A stretch of DNA of 11,711 nt from assembly GCA_032353305.1 (NCBI GenBank), contig JAUCNG010367817.1, forward strand, positions 1 through 11,711, given 5' to 3'. The stretch is from Cephalothrix spiralis (lineage: Eukaryota; Nemertea; Palaeonemertea; Archinemertea; Cephalotrichidae). Below are positions 1 through 7,270 of this stretch, in pieces. The notes beneath the pieces were generated by a model that was given only the letters and a program-made list of their open reading frames with translations, was not told the origin of the DNA and did not search any database. Each line of letters starts with the position of its first letter. Position 1 is the stretch's first letter. A program made the translations under genes and the position numbers.

Positions 1-1
1 G

Positions 2-460
2 GTACAAACTCAAGACTACATGATTTTGATGAAAGATAGAAAGAAGTTGATATCAGGTATGGCAAGGGATCATCAATTACTGTTGCAACAAACCAGATTG
101 TTGCGTGAACAGAGAGCCAATCCAAACGAGACTGCTCTTGAAGTGGGAGATTTGGTAATGATACACAGAGCCCTAAAGGGAAGTCTGCGTTCTTGCCGAA
201 AGACCATTGGGAGACCTTGGATTGGACCAGCCCAAATCATTGCTTGCCCTGATCAACATCATTTTATCATAGCTGACCTAACAGGTACACTGCTACCGAT
301 TTTGGTAGAAAGGAAGGAAATCAAAAAGTATTACGCACGAGCTTTTAATGATGACACTTCTTTTCTCCAAACTCTGGAGAACGTGAAAGATGTTTTACGC
401 GAACTTTCACTTATGTACCCAGAGAAAGTACAGCAGCACCAAAAGCTAAAGTCCAAATGA
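2..460 (+). CDS. pol: Pol polyprotein, integrase C-terminal end (5' partial)
   Basis: The frame is already open at the window edge and ends at TGA 458-460, so the ATG at 20 is internal and not a start. It encodes the DNA-binding tail of a retroelement integrase, which inserts the cDNA into host chromosomes. Visible hallmarks are a basic helical stretch, then GDLVMI (bases 146-163), GRPWIGPAQ (about 209-235), an I-x-D-x-x-G beta segment and a final basic K-K-Y-Y. This is the usual SH3-like C-terminal pattern of Ty3/gypsy integrases (GD-V, then GP, then Y/I-x-D-x-x-G, then a K-x-Y-type end). About 30 residues follow with no recognised domain. Reverse transcriptase, RNase H and the catalytic DDE core lie outside the window. 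A BEL/Pao origin is less likely because the ending resembles the gypsy pattern. Confidence 0.75.
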   Translation, partial: VQTQDYMILMKDRKKLISGMARDHQLLLQQTRLLREQRANPNETALEVGDLVMIHRALKGSLRSCRKTIGRPWIGPAQIIACPDQHHFIIADLTGTLLPILVERKEIKKYYARAFNDDTSFLQTLENVKDVLRELSLMYPEKVQQHQKLKSK

Positions 461-713
461 GTAAATAGATAATTTTACTTCATGACACGGGCGTTTTCCT
501 TTTGAAATTTGAAGTTTCTCACAGACTTTGATCCTTGAAGTCGTTTGAACCGCTTCAATTTTAATTGGGATCCGCTTTGACCACGGATTAAGTACACTCA
601 ACACCACCGTATTGGGGTAAACTCTTTCCGCCCGCGAGAAAAACAATGGAAAAAAGTTCAGGACTTTAGACTTGAACTTAAAATTTAACAATGGTTATGA
701 AATGTCTTACGCG

Positions 714-780
714 ACTCACCCCGTGGTGAGTAAACAACAAGCTAGGTATATAAGCACGTCAGATTTGCAACAAAGTATCA
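714..780 (+). promoter_or_regulatory. Candidate internal promoter ahead of env
   Basis: A perfect inverted repeat, ACTCACC-CCGT-GGTGAGT (714-731), lies 15 bases before a TATA box TATATAAG (747-754). An initiator-like ATCAGAA follows with its A at 780, about 33 bases after the first T of the TATA box. This spacing fits an RNA polymerase II core promoter. The inverted repeat could be a site for a dimeric regulator. If used, the promoter would give an env mRNA independent of the LTR. Isolated TATA matches are common, so this is a hypothesis. Confidence 0.4.
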
Positions 781-787
781 GAATTTC

Positions 788-824
788 CTGACCACTTCGC
801 GGACGTCTTCCAGACTTACTGCAG
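788..824 (+). promoter_or_regulatory. Candidate splice acceptors for env mRNA
   Basis: A branch-point-like CTGAC (788-792) is followed by a moderately pyrimidine-rich stretch with two acceptor-like ends, TTCCAG ending at 813 and ACTGCAG ending at 824. They are 21 and 32 bases from the branch-point C at 792, inside the normal range. Both lie upstream of the env ATG at 903 with no ATG between. Joined to the leader donor near 10003 (in the neighbouring copy) they would give a retrovirus-style subgenomic env RNA. The pyrimidine tract is interrupted, so strength is only moderate. Confidence 0.35.
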
Positions 825-902
825 AGCCAACAAATTTTCAAGAAGTTTTGAAGTTGTACTACATTGTTCATATTTGCAAAAGTTTTGACACAAGAATAAG
901 GT

Positions 903-3695
903 ATGTATTTCTCAATTTCTTTTGCGATATTGTTGCTGGCAATGGAAAGTTCATGTCAATCCCTACCCTCCAAGATACATTTGGGGTACGGAACCACGTT
1001 TGAAAATGAGGGAAACTTTGTCTCAGGGGTCGGCACTTACGATGTTTTCATACAGGTGCCCCTTCTCAACATTTCAAAGACGTTGCCCAATGTCAATTCA
1101 GTATTTCTGCAAGATAAATGCAGAGTCGCACATCTTCAAGGGACAGATGCTCATATTCTATGTCAATACTTTTGGCCTTTCTATCTGAATTTTCAACATT
1201 TAATATTTCACAAACAAAAAGAAATATATACACTGCTGACGGAGGATTTAAAATTGATCCTTCCAGGCGTGAATGTTGAATTAAACAAACCGGAACAACC
1301 AGTTTCGGCAGTTCAGTTAGAATGGTTGAATTTTGAGCCTGCCCAAGAACATATGTTAGAATTGGCATTGGAACTGCGTAAAAGGAATATTAAGTCAAGA
1401 AAAATAAATTTCGGGGACTTAATGGAGGAGGCAACAGACTCGGGACACAAAATTCCTCAAGGGAGTGTGAGAAGGAATTTGAAACTGGGGCTACAAGTTA
1501 AAGCTGAGCGACTGGAGATTCCACTTCTCTGGCAACGAATAGCTCCAAAAGTAATTTACGATCACATTCCGCTTGTAAAGGCTGAAGAAACTTCCATGAA
1601 AGCAATGATACAAACGGCACTGAAAATGATTCAGACACCGCGCAATTTGAAAGAAAATGAGAAAACATTGTTTGCACTCAATTACCGACAACTAATTGCA
1701 AAAACCAACCGAACTATTACTCCACTTTTGCGACAGAGAGATACATGCCAAATCTTTCTTGAACAATTGCGGAGAACCGAATTGTATTCAGATCAGTACA
1801 ATGAGACGCTTGCTGAGATTGGAACACTTTCTCAGGAAGTAATCAAGGTATGGACGATGACGGTTTTGAGACAAAGACGTATTCAAATTGTACGTTTCAG
1901 GAATTCGAGTACTTCAATTTCTCGAATTCTTCGAACGGCCGAGGGAGAAATACTAAGTCACATTAGACGTCTCCAACGGACGAGATCAAAACGATTTTTG
2001 CCACTAGTGAATTTTGCTTGGCACATAGCCAATCTGTTTGGTCCAAGCAAAAGGAAACTGGCGAAAGCCGTGAACAAGCTGAACTCAGCGGTGATCCGCG
2101 ATAGCGAACATTTGGTCATAATTGAAAATGATCTGATGGCCGTAACCAAATTAACAACGGAACATTTTGAAATCATGAACACAGACATTCACCATTTGGC
2201 TGAATCTGTGCAGTCAACGATTGATGAGCAATTCCAACTTGCTTCTTTCGAACAATTTGACTCAAGGGAAATTGTGGAACTACACAACGCAATACGGTAC
2301 GTTGTCGACGTAGTCACCACACTAATTCCCACAGTTGACGAACAATTGGAAAAATATGATCAACTAATTCTGGAAATTCAAAATTTGTTCCAAGATTTGG
2401 TCAGTCTGAAGGACGGAAAATTGAGTCCTGGACTTCTGCCAATCCGAAAAGTTCACGACGTACTTAACCAAGTACGCGCGGATTTGATCCAAAATTATCG
2501 AGAATGGACGTTAATCCCACAGACACCTGCAGATGTGTATGGGATGACGGCTGCTACGTTCAGTGTTGATCAAAATCACGTACTGATCAGGATACCTCTC
2601 CTGATCAAACCATTCACGCACACAGGAATATCTTTATTCCGGGTGAATTCAGTTTACGTCCCGGTAAATCCGGACTCGTCTCAAAACCCTCAAACGTTTA
2701 CAAAAGTACATTTTAATACCAAAATGGTTGCAATTGGTCGGGGAGTGTACATGACTGTCTCAGAGGAACAGTTGCGGAGATGCTGGCAAAATCAGGGATC
2801 TTACTTTTGTTCTGAAGCGTTTGCGATACAGCACAGTTCAGACCACATTTGCGAAAGCGCGATCTATTTTGAGATTGGTCACGAATTGATACGGAAAGTT
2901 TGTGAAATCAAAATATATCATGGCTTGACGCCTGATCCGCAAATCGTAAAGGTGGGCACTGAGCTGTTGTTCGCAAATGTGAAAGTACCATGGGACATCA
3001 ACTGCCAAAATGCGGCATTGATTCCTGCCGAAATAACGGGACTTAAGTACACAAAGATTGCCACACAGTATCTCTGCTCGTGTTCCATCTGGACGGGGAA
3101 AATCCAATTGGAACAGAACGTTTTCTTCTGTACGAGGAACCAGACACGGCCATTTTCCAGAACGTACTCACTGAACCAAGCAGTGTTAAGTTTTCACCCA
3201 GAGTTGTTCGGAAGGTTCAATCCAGATAGAGAAATTTTGAGCAAGATGCCAATTTTACTTGAGTTCCGAATTCCGGACACGCCTGTGGATGAGCACAGTT
3301 CAGCTGTTGTCATCCACAGTCAGGATCCAGTGGATTTGAAACGAGAGTATGAAACAATGGGGAAACACGAAAAGGTGTTTCGCACCACGGCTCAAGAAAA
3401 CAAAGCTCATCTGAAGGATGTGAAAACCTGGGGAAAGCTTTCACTGTTGGGAATCGGTACAGTAGTAACAATCATTTTAATATTGGTTGTCGTGGGAGTG
3501 GGGCTGGTCTGCTTTTTCAAACGGAAGTTCCAAGAACCGCTGCAGTCAATCCTCTCGCTACCAAAACTTCCTATTCCGGACAGCTTGCGGAGATCCCTCC
3601 GTCGGTCGCTGAGGAATAGAAGGGCGAGAGAGGCGGCGTCCTCACAAGGACAGGCGGCGAGTTCTGAAATCGAATTGGATTGCATGAACGAATAA
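903..3695 (+). CDS. env: Envelope fusion glycoprotein, baculovirus F / gypsy Env type
   Basis: This encodes an intact 930-residue class I-type membrane fusion protein, expected on particle and cell membranes. It starts with a hydrophobic signal peptide (about residues 1-18). A furin-type site RSKR (361-364) is followed by a hydrophobic fusion-peptide region that begins FLPLVNFAW and contains LFG. A long heptad-like helical region comes next (about 380-510). It ends with a G-K-L-S-P-x-L-L-P segment typical of F/gypsy Env proteins. A cysteine-rich section then runs CW...YFC...C...C...C. The membrane anchor is about 846-872, followed by a basic tail with repeated SLRR. Five N-glycosylation sequons are visible (NIS at 56, then NRT, NET, NSS, NQT). 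The part before the cleavage site is about 364 residues, much longer than in baculovirus F proteins. The ATG at 903 is the first of the frame and gives the signal peptide. There are no stops or frameshifts, so the copy looks recent or under selection. Confidence 0.85.
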   Translation: MYFSISFAILLLAMESSCQSLPSKIHLGYGTTFENEGNFVSGVGTYDVFIQVPLLNISKTLPNVNSVFLQDKCRVAHLQGTDAHILCQYFWPFYLNFQHLIFHKQKEIYTLLTEDLKLILPGVNVELNKPEQPVSAVQLEWLNFEPAQEHMLELALELRKRNIKSRKINFGDLMEEATDSGHKIPQGSVRRNLKLGLQVKAERLEIPLLWQRIAPKVIYDHIPLVKAEETSMKAMIQTALKMIQTPRNLKENEKTLFALNYRQLIAKTNRTITPLLRQRDTCQIFLEQLRRTELYSDQYNETLAEIGTLSQEVIKVWTMTVLRQRRIQIVRFRNSSTSISRILRTAEGEILSHIRRLQRTRSKRFLPLVNFAWHIANLFGPSKRKLAKAVNKLNSAVIRDSEHLVIIENDLMAVTKLTTEHFEIMNTDIHHLAESVQSTIDEQFQLASFEQFDSREIVELHNAIRYVVDVVTTLIPTVDEQLEKYDQLILEIQNLFQDLVSLKDGKLSPGLLPIRKVHDVLNQVRADLIQNYREWTLIPQTPADVYGMTAATFSVDQNHVLIRIPLLIKPFTHTGISLFRVNSVYVPVNPDSSQNPQTFTKVHFNTKMVAIGRGVYMTVSEEQLRRCWQNQGSYFCSEAFAIQHSSDHICESAIYFEIGHELIRKVCEIKIYHGLTPDPQIVKVGTELLFANVKVPWDINCQNAALIPAEITGLKYTKIATQYLCSCSIWTGKIQLEQNVFFCTRNQTRPFSRTYSLNQAVLSFHPELFGRFNPDREILSKMPILLEFRIPDTPVDEHSSAVVIHSQDPVDLKREYETMGKHEKVFRTTAQENKAHLKDVKTWGKLSLLGIGTVVTIILILVVVGVGLVCFFKRKFQEPLQSILSLPKLPIPDSLRRSLRRSLRNRRAREAASSQGQAASSEIELDCMNE

Positions 3696-3734
3696 AAAAA
3701 GGAACAGGTGTCAAAACTGCGCTTTGAACATTGT

Positions 3735-3760
3735 ATTTATGTACACTTCTTCACTTCTAG
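3735..3760 (+). promoter_or_regulatory. Strong splice acceptor just before the post-env ORF
   Basis: In the 71-base gap after the env stop, a branch-like TTTAT leads into the pyrimidine-rich CACTTCTTCACTTCTAG, which ends at 3760. The next ORF begins 6 bases later at 3767. A good acceptor placed immediately upstream of a start codon suggests that this ORF is translated from its own spliced mRNA, as retroviral accessory genes are. The alternative is a bicistronic env mRNA with reinitiation. Confidence 0.5.
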
Positions 3761-3766
3761 TTAACT

Positions 3767-5887
3767 ATGAGTCAGCAGAGATCCTACCCAAGACCGGCAC
3801 GTAGTGCACCGGATGGGAACAACAGGAGATTTGCAGATCATAACTTGGCAAGGACCAATTCTGGTAGAGTTGAGCGACCTTACGGGCTGCACAACTCAGG
3901 TTATTGGGTTCCCAGACCATTTAGAAACCAACCTTGGCGCCAGCAACAGTGGCGAGGTAACCATGTTCCTCCTCTGATGGGTAATCCCCGTCAAGTGTCT
4001 CGAGGAACGCCGAATGGTTGCAACACCGCTGGCGGCACGGGTAATAACCGGGGCTGGCATTCATACACTGCCGCTAGAACTCCATCCAGGGGTGCCTATA
4101 ATCAAAACGTCGGGTATGGTAATACCAGGGGTTATAATGGCGTCCCCAGGAACCGGGTTCGGGAGTCGGTAAGAATGCACGCGCCGTACCGTCCATGGGG
4201 GCTGAGAAGCGCTCATGCAATGATCTGGGACCTGAAGCAAAAGATCAAGGAGACCAAGGACACTCTTGAGAAAACAGAGAAAATAAACCTCGACAACGAG
4301 CGTCGGGAAAAAGAAAAAGACGACGCAATAGAACGTCTTTGGCTGAAAAATGATAAACTGAGAGACGAACTGTTGCTCAAGAGTGACCCTGGGACCCTGT
4401 CTGATGACCAAAAGCCAGAATTAGCTAACAATTCCGAGATAAAGTCGAAAGTACTTGAACCAACTGCCCATGAGGGGGAAGCTGCTGATTTGGGGCTGAG
4501 AGGTACCAAGGTACCTGTCGAAACTCACCCACAGATCGGAAGCCAGCCGCATGAGGTAGTGGCCGAGAGTCCAGCCTCTCCGACGCAGCCTCTTGGAGGT
4601 GGAGTCGGGATGGGCACGGATCCGGAGCCTGGGACGAGTACGTCCTCGCTGTACCTCGACGGACCCTTGATCAAAAGAAAGGTAACATTCAGCGATGATC
4701 AGGTGGACGCCGAGGGTGGGGCAGAGGGCGCGGCGCGGGATTGGAAGCGGGTCAAACTGCGAGTTGTAGTCACATCCTCGGACACAGAAATGGATGAGGA
4801 TCCTGAAGAGGATTCCATTCCAGATCTGGTGGAGAATGTGAGTAGTGACGACAGTAGTGTCGATGGGGATCTGGGTGATTATTGGGATCGTTTCTGGACC
4901 ATTCCCGAGATGATAAAGTCCTATGTGGGCACTGAAGACGGAAAACGGGAATTGGAACGGGAACTAAGTCCTGCCAGCATGCGGGTGCATGCTCACAACG
5001 CCCAGCATCTGATGGCGCTAAATGCAAAAAGACGTGAAGAGTTTAAAGACATTCAAGACAACCTAGATTTGTATAGGGGAGAGAGTGTTCCAAGTTTGGA
5101 ATCCAGGGAGAGGAATGTACTGCGTCTGGTTCGATTGTGTTACGAAAAGGTAAATGCGGGGCCAAGTGAACACAGCTCGGGTTTGTGCCGACTCAATAAA
5201 GACGACATGCGTCGATCACTCAGGGATCTGTGTAAAATTCAAGATGATGATGTGCTGCTCAGAAGCATTTGTAAGATAGCGGCTATCGAAGAGGTCATGT
5301 GGTTCCAGAAGTCTGCGCTGCCAATCAATTCCTGTCTGAAAGTATACGGACAGTTCGTGGTAATTACGCAAGCGAGGCAGGCACCAGGCCAATGGGAACA
5401 CTGTGATCTCAACCGCACCGAACATGAGCACATCTGGGATAGACCAAAGAATTTCATAGACGAAATGATTTATCGATGCATGGTGTTCTTGTTGGATGAT
5501 CACCTCCAGGTGATAGCATCCATAATCACGATCAGTAAGGACTTCCTGTTCGGGAGGTGTCTGCTGTACCCTGCTAGACGGTGTCTGGCATACGCGGTAA
5601 AAGAGTTGGGCAAAACCAGTCTGATAAAATGTGCTATACTGTCCGCGGACATCAAGTTCGAGGAGTATAGGCGTGATACAGCACAAGCAATAGTTCAAAT
5701 CTTGGCGCGCCAAATTCCTTGCATGGGTCCGTTCGACTTCGAGCCTGTTCGAGATAACGAAGAGCCCTCTGGAGGCATGTTGCCTTCAAGCGAAGAGGAA
5801 CCTCTGGATCTCACGACAGGTGAGAAATCTGGGAACGAGGACGACACAGAATCGGATCAGGGCAGTGCAGTCTGTCACCTGCAGTAA
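3767..5887 (+). CDS. Unrecognised 706-residue accessory-type protein, 3' of env
   Basis: I do not recognise the family. The intact frame has these parts in order. Residues 1-150 are rich in R, G, N and Q (RG repeats, probably disordered and RNA-binding). A charged coiled coil spans about 152-207, followed by a low-complexity linker (about 208-300). KRKVTFSDD sits at 303-311, where KVTF fits the PP1-docking RVxF pattern and the lysines and arginine could act in nuclear import. A second basic patch, KRVKLR, is at 327-332. An acidic, serine-rich stretch covers about 338-374. A folded-looking, helical, cysteine-rich region follows (about 395-665). The tail contains EEPLDLT (PLDLT at 679-683, like the PxDLS CtBP-binding motif) and ends acidic. 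The middle (about 4560-4760) is visibly richer in G+C than env. Position after env and a private acceptor suggest a regulatory or accessory role such as transactivation, RNA export or host antagonism. It could instead be a captured host gene or a nucleocapsid-like protein. Confidence 0.7.
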   Translation: MSQQRSYPRPARSAPDGNNRRFADHNLARTNSGRVERPYGLHNSGYWVPRPFRNQPWRQQQWRGNHVPPLMGNPRQVSRGTPNGCNTAGGTGNNRGWHSYTAARTPSRGAYNQNVGYGNTRGYNGVPRNRVRESVRMHAPYRPWGLRSAHAMIWDLKQKIKETKDTLEKTEKINLDNERREKEKDDAIERLWLKNDKLRDELLLKSDPGTLSDDQKPELANNSEIKSKVLEPTAHEGEAADLGLRGTKVPVETHPQIGSQPHEVVAESPASPTQPLGGGVGMGTDPEPGTSTSSLYLDGPLIKRKVTFSDDQVDAEGGAEGAARDWKRVKLRVVVTSSDTEMDEDPEEDSIPDLVENVSSDDSSVDGDLGDYWDRFWTIPEMIKSYVGTEDGKRELERELSPASMRVHAHNAQHLMALNAKRREEFKDIQDNLDLYRGESVPSLESRERNVLRLVRLCYEKVNAGPSEHSSGLCRLNKDDMRRSLRDLCKIQDDDVLLRSICKIAAIEEVMWFQKSALPINSCLKVYGQFVVITQARQAPGQWEHCDLNRTEHEHIWDRPKNFIDEMIYRCMVFLLDDHLQVIASIITISKDFLFGRCLLYPARRCLAYAVKELGKTSLIKCAILSADIKFEEYRRDTAQAIVQILARQIPCMGPFDFEPVRDNEEPSGGMLPSSEEEPLDLTTGEKSGNEDDTESDQGSAVCHLQ

Positions 5888-6111
5888 TACGGGTGTTTGG
5901 TACTACATGGAAAAGGTCATGCGGTTAAAAATTATTAAGAGTTTTCAAAAAGAAAAATCACGTTTGGATCTGCAGTTAGTAGTCTTACCATGCTAAGGCG
6001 GACGCTCAGACAAATATATTTCACTACTGGGAGAGTCACTGAGTCTGCGGCGCTGATCGTCTGCAGCTAGACGCTGGGCCGTGACCTACACTGTACCAGG
6101 AAAAATAGTGA

Positions 6112-6166
6112 AATAAAGAGAAAAATTAGCGCTATAATAATCTGTCAAATGAAAATGTCAAATAAA
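6112..6166 (+). terminator. Two polyadenylation signals
   Basis: AATAAA occurs at 6112-6117 and again at 6161-6166, about 225 and 275 bases after the accessory ORF stop, in an A-rich setting. They are suitable for 3' end formation of a transcript from the left. AATAAA arises often by chance in A-rich DNA, so use is uncertain. Confidence 0.35.
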
Positions 6167-6168
6167 AT

Positions 6169-6182
6169 CATATGTACATATG
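6169..6182. repeat. Perfect 14-bp palindrome CATATGTACATATG
   Basis: The sequence equals its own reverse complement over 14 bases and starts 3 bases after the second AATAAA. It may be a chance AT-rich palindrome or a binding site. No partner feature is visible. Confidence 0.5.
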
Positions 6183-6291
6183 GTAGGAAAAATGTAACTT
6201 AGTAGCTGTCGTACAAAACCAAGTTCAAAAATAAATGATTCTTGTAAAGATAACTCAAATTTTGAGTCTACTTCGCGAGGATGTTTACAAA

Positions 6292-6305
6292 CGTGCGTGC
6301 GTGCG
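6292..6305. repeat. Short CGTG tandem repeat
   Basis: CGTGCGTGCGTGCG is three and a half copies of a four-base unit, a minor microsatellite. No function is implied. Confidence 0.6.
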
Positions 6306-6490
6306 ATATACAACAGAGCGTGCAATATGAGGGTGCAACTATACATATACTGCATGGGTATTACGTTCACAATCGGAAAATTAACACACTCTTACCTTCC
6401 CCCAGTAGCACTTGATTTCGACCGTCAGCCAACGATGCGATCACCTAGGATTGAGCTCTGAGACAACAAAATATCTTGCATATTCGGCTC

Positions 6491-7270
6491 TCAGACCTGT
6501 CCACGGGTCACACACGGACACACATGTGGCTGGGCTCCTCGGTAATTTCGGGAGGAATCCAGGGAGTAGCCATCATACTCATGCAAAGCCGAGTGGGGTG
6601 GTTCTTCCAGGGATATTCTCCATTGCCTAATGTGGGACGAGCTCCAGGGGGCTTGATCGTCGCTGTGAATGCGCTGAAATCTGGTACGAGAGATTGTGTT
6701 AGCAAAATCCCAAATGGGGTACATGCTGAACACAACCAGCACATTTCCGCGCACCACACATGTGACACTCAACGAACAGGTGGATGGGGACACCACCACC
6801 CTCCTGTTTACCCCGTCCACAATATGTGTCTCAACGCAATGGGCGTTTGTTGGCTGATCACCAACGGCGCCTGTCGCAATGAACCCAGTGGTGAATCCAC
6901 AGTTGCCTGACACGTGAAACGTTTGATCACCATGATGCGTGGCTCCGGCGTGGTCAAAGAGCTCACGTAACATCATGTTCAAATGTAACCCGTGGATGCA
7001 CTTGAGAATGCCAGTGGGGCTTCCGTACAGGGGCTCCTGCATCCAACCACGTATCAGATCTTCTCTGGACGGACCATGTCGAAGCAGAACCCTGTCGAGG
7101 ATGACAATCCGGATATTGTCACCATGGGTCTCTCCAAACATGGTTTGCCAGGCGTTGGGACGTCTTGACCGCTGTCTAGACGACACGATCTGGTACATGG
7201 CCATAATTTTCCTAAGCAAAGGAAAATTACGGAGAAAAGCGGGCACACACATAGCAGAATAGCAGTACAT
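6491..7270 (-). CDS. Hypothetical antisense ORF, 259 codons
   Basis: The minus strand is open from about 7321 down to the TGA at 6491-6493. The first ATG is at 7270, with further in-frame ATGs just after, so 7270 is only the most upstream choice; the frame could also be an exon entered by splicing. The product has no signal peptide or membrane segment that I can recognise. It has a basic N-terminal part, then H- and C-containing segments such as HHGDQTFHVSGNCG and VGDQPTNAHC, and a tail ending in CPC. Third codon positions look moderately rich in G/C and the composition resembles real protein. I recognise no family. It lies convergent to the accessory ORF. Antisense ORFs near the 3' end are known in some plant LTR retrotransposons and in HTLV (HBZ), but nothing in the sequence shows homology to these. 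It may be a chance frame or a decayed gene. Confidence 0.35.
   Translation of the reverse strand: MYCYSAMCVPAFLRNFPLLRKIMAMYQIVSSRQRSRRPNAWQTMFGETHGDNIRIVILDRVLLRHGPSREDLIRGWMQEPLYGSPTGILKCIHGLHLNMMLRELFDHAGATHHGDQTFHVSGNCGFTTGFIATGAVGDQPTNAHCVETHIVDGVNRRVVVSPSTCSLSVTCVVRGNVLVVFSMYPIWDFANTISRTRFQRIHSDDQAPWSSSHIRQWRISLEEPPHSALHEYDGYSLDSSRNYRGAQPHVCPCVTRGQV

Larger units (their letters stand above)
461..902 (+). other. Pol-env spacer, non-coding, with expression signals
   Basis: Retroviral pol and env usually overlap or nearly touch; here 442 bases separate them. No convincing coding frame exists on either strand. The spacer contains a 7-bp inverted repeat, a TATA box, an initiator-like site and a branch point with two acceptor-like AGs. 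No ATG occurs between the predicted transcription start near 780 and the env ATG at 903, so either a short promoter transcript or a spliced transcript would start translation at env. The three ATGs at about 692-705 lie upstream of the TATA box. Confidence 0.6.
5888..6490. other. Non-coding tract after the accessory ORF
   Basis: No credible coding frame is seen. The tract holds two AATAAA signals (6112-6117 and 6161-6166), a perfect 14-bp palindrome, a short CGTG repeat, and a pyrimidine tract ending in CAG at 6404. The AATAAA pair could end the env and accessory mRNAs early, well before the LTR. No polypurine tract or LTR start is seen here, so the element does not obviously end at this point. 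Confidence 0.5.

Noticed and set aside
446-691. 81-codon minus-strand frame in the pol-env spacer
   Set aside because: Short, unrecognised, and overlapping the end of pol. There is no promoter or other support.
461-902. That the spacer is itself an LTR (it has a TATA box)
   Set aside because: It has no TG...CA borders with a PBS or polypurine tract, and no similarity to the LTR at 9605 that I can see.
5216-5713. 165-codon minus-strand frame within the accessory ORF
   Set aside because: It lies wholly inside a long intact + strand ORF, and its translation has no recognisable feature.
6476-6910. 144-codon + strand frame opposite the antisense ORF
   Set aside because: It overlaps a longer minus-strand frame, has poor start context and an unconvincing translation. 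At most one of the two is real and the minus one is longer.
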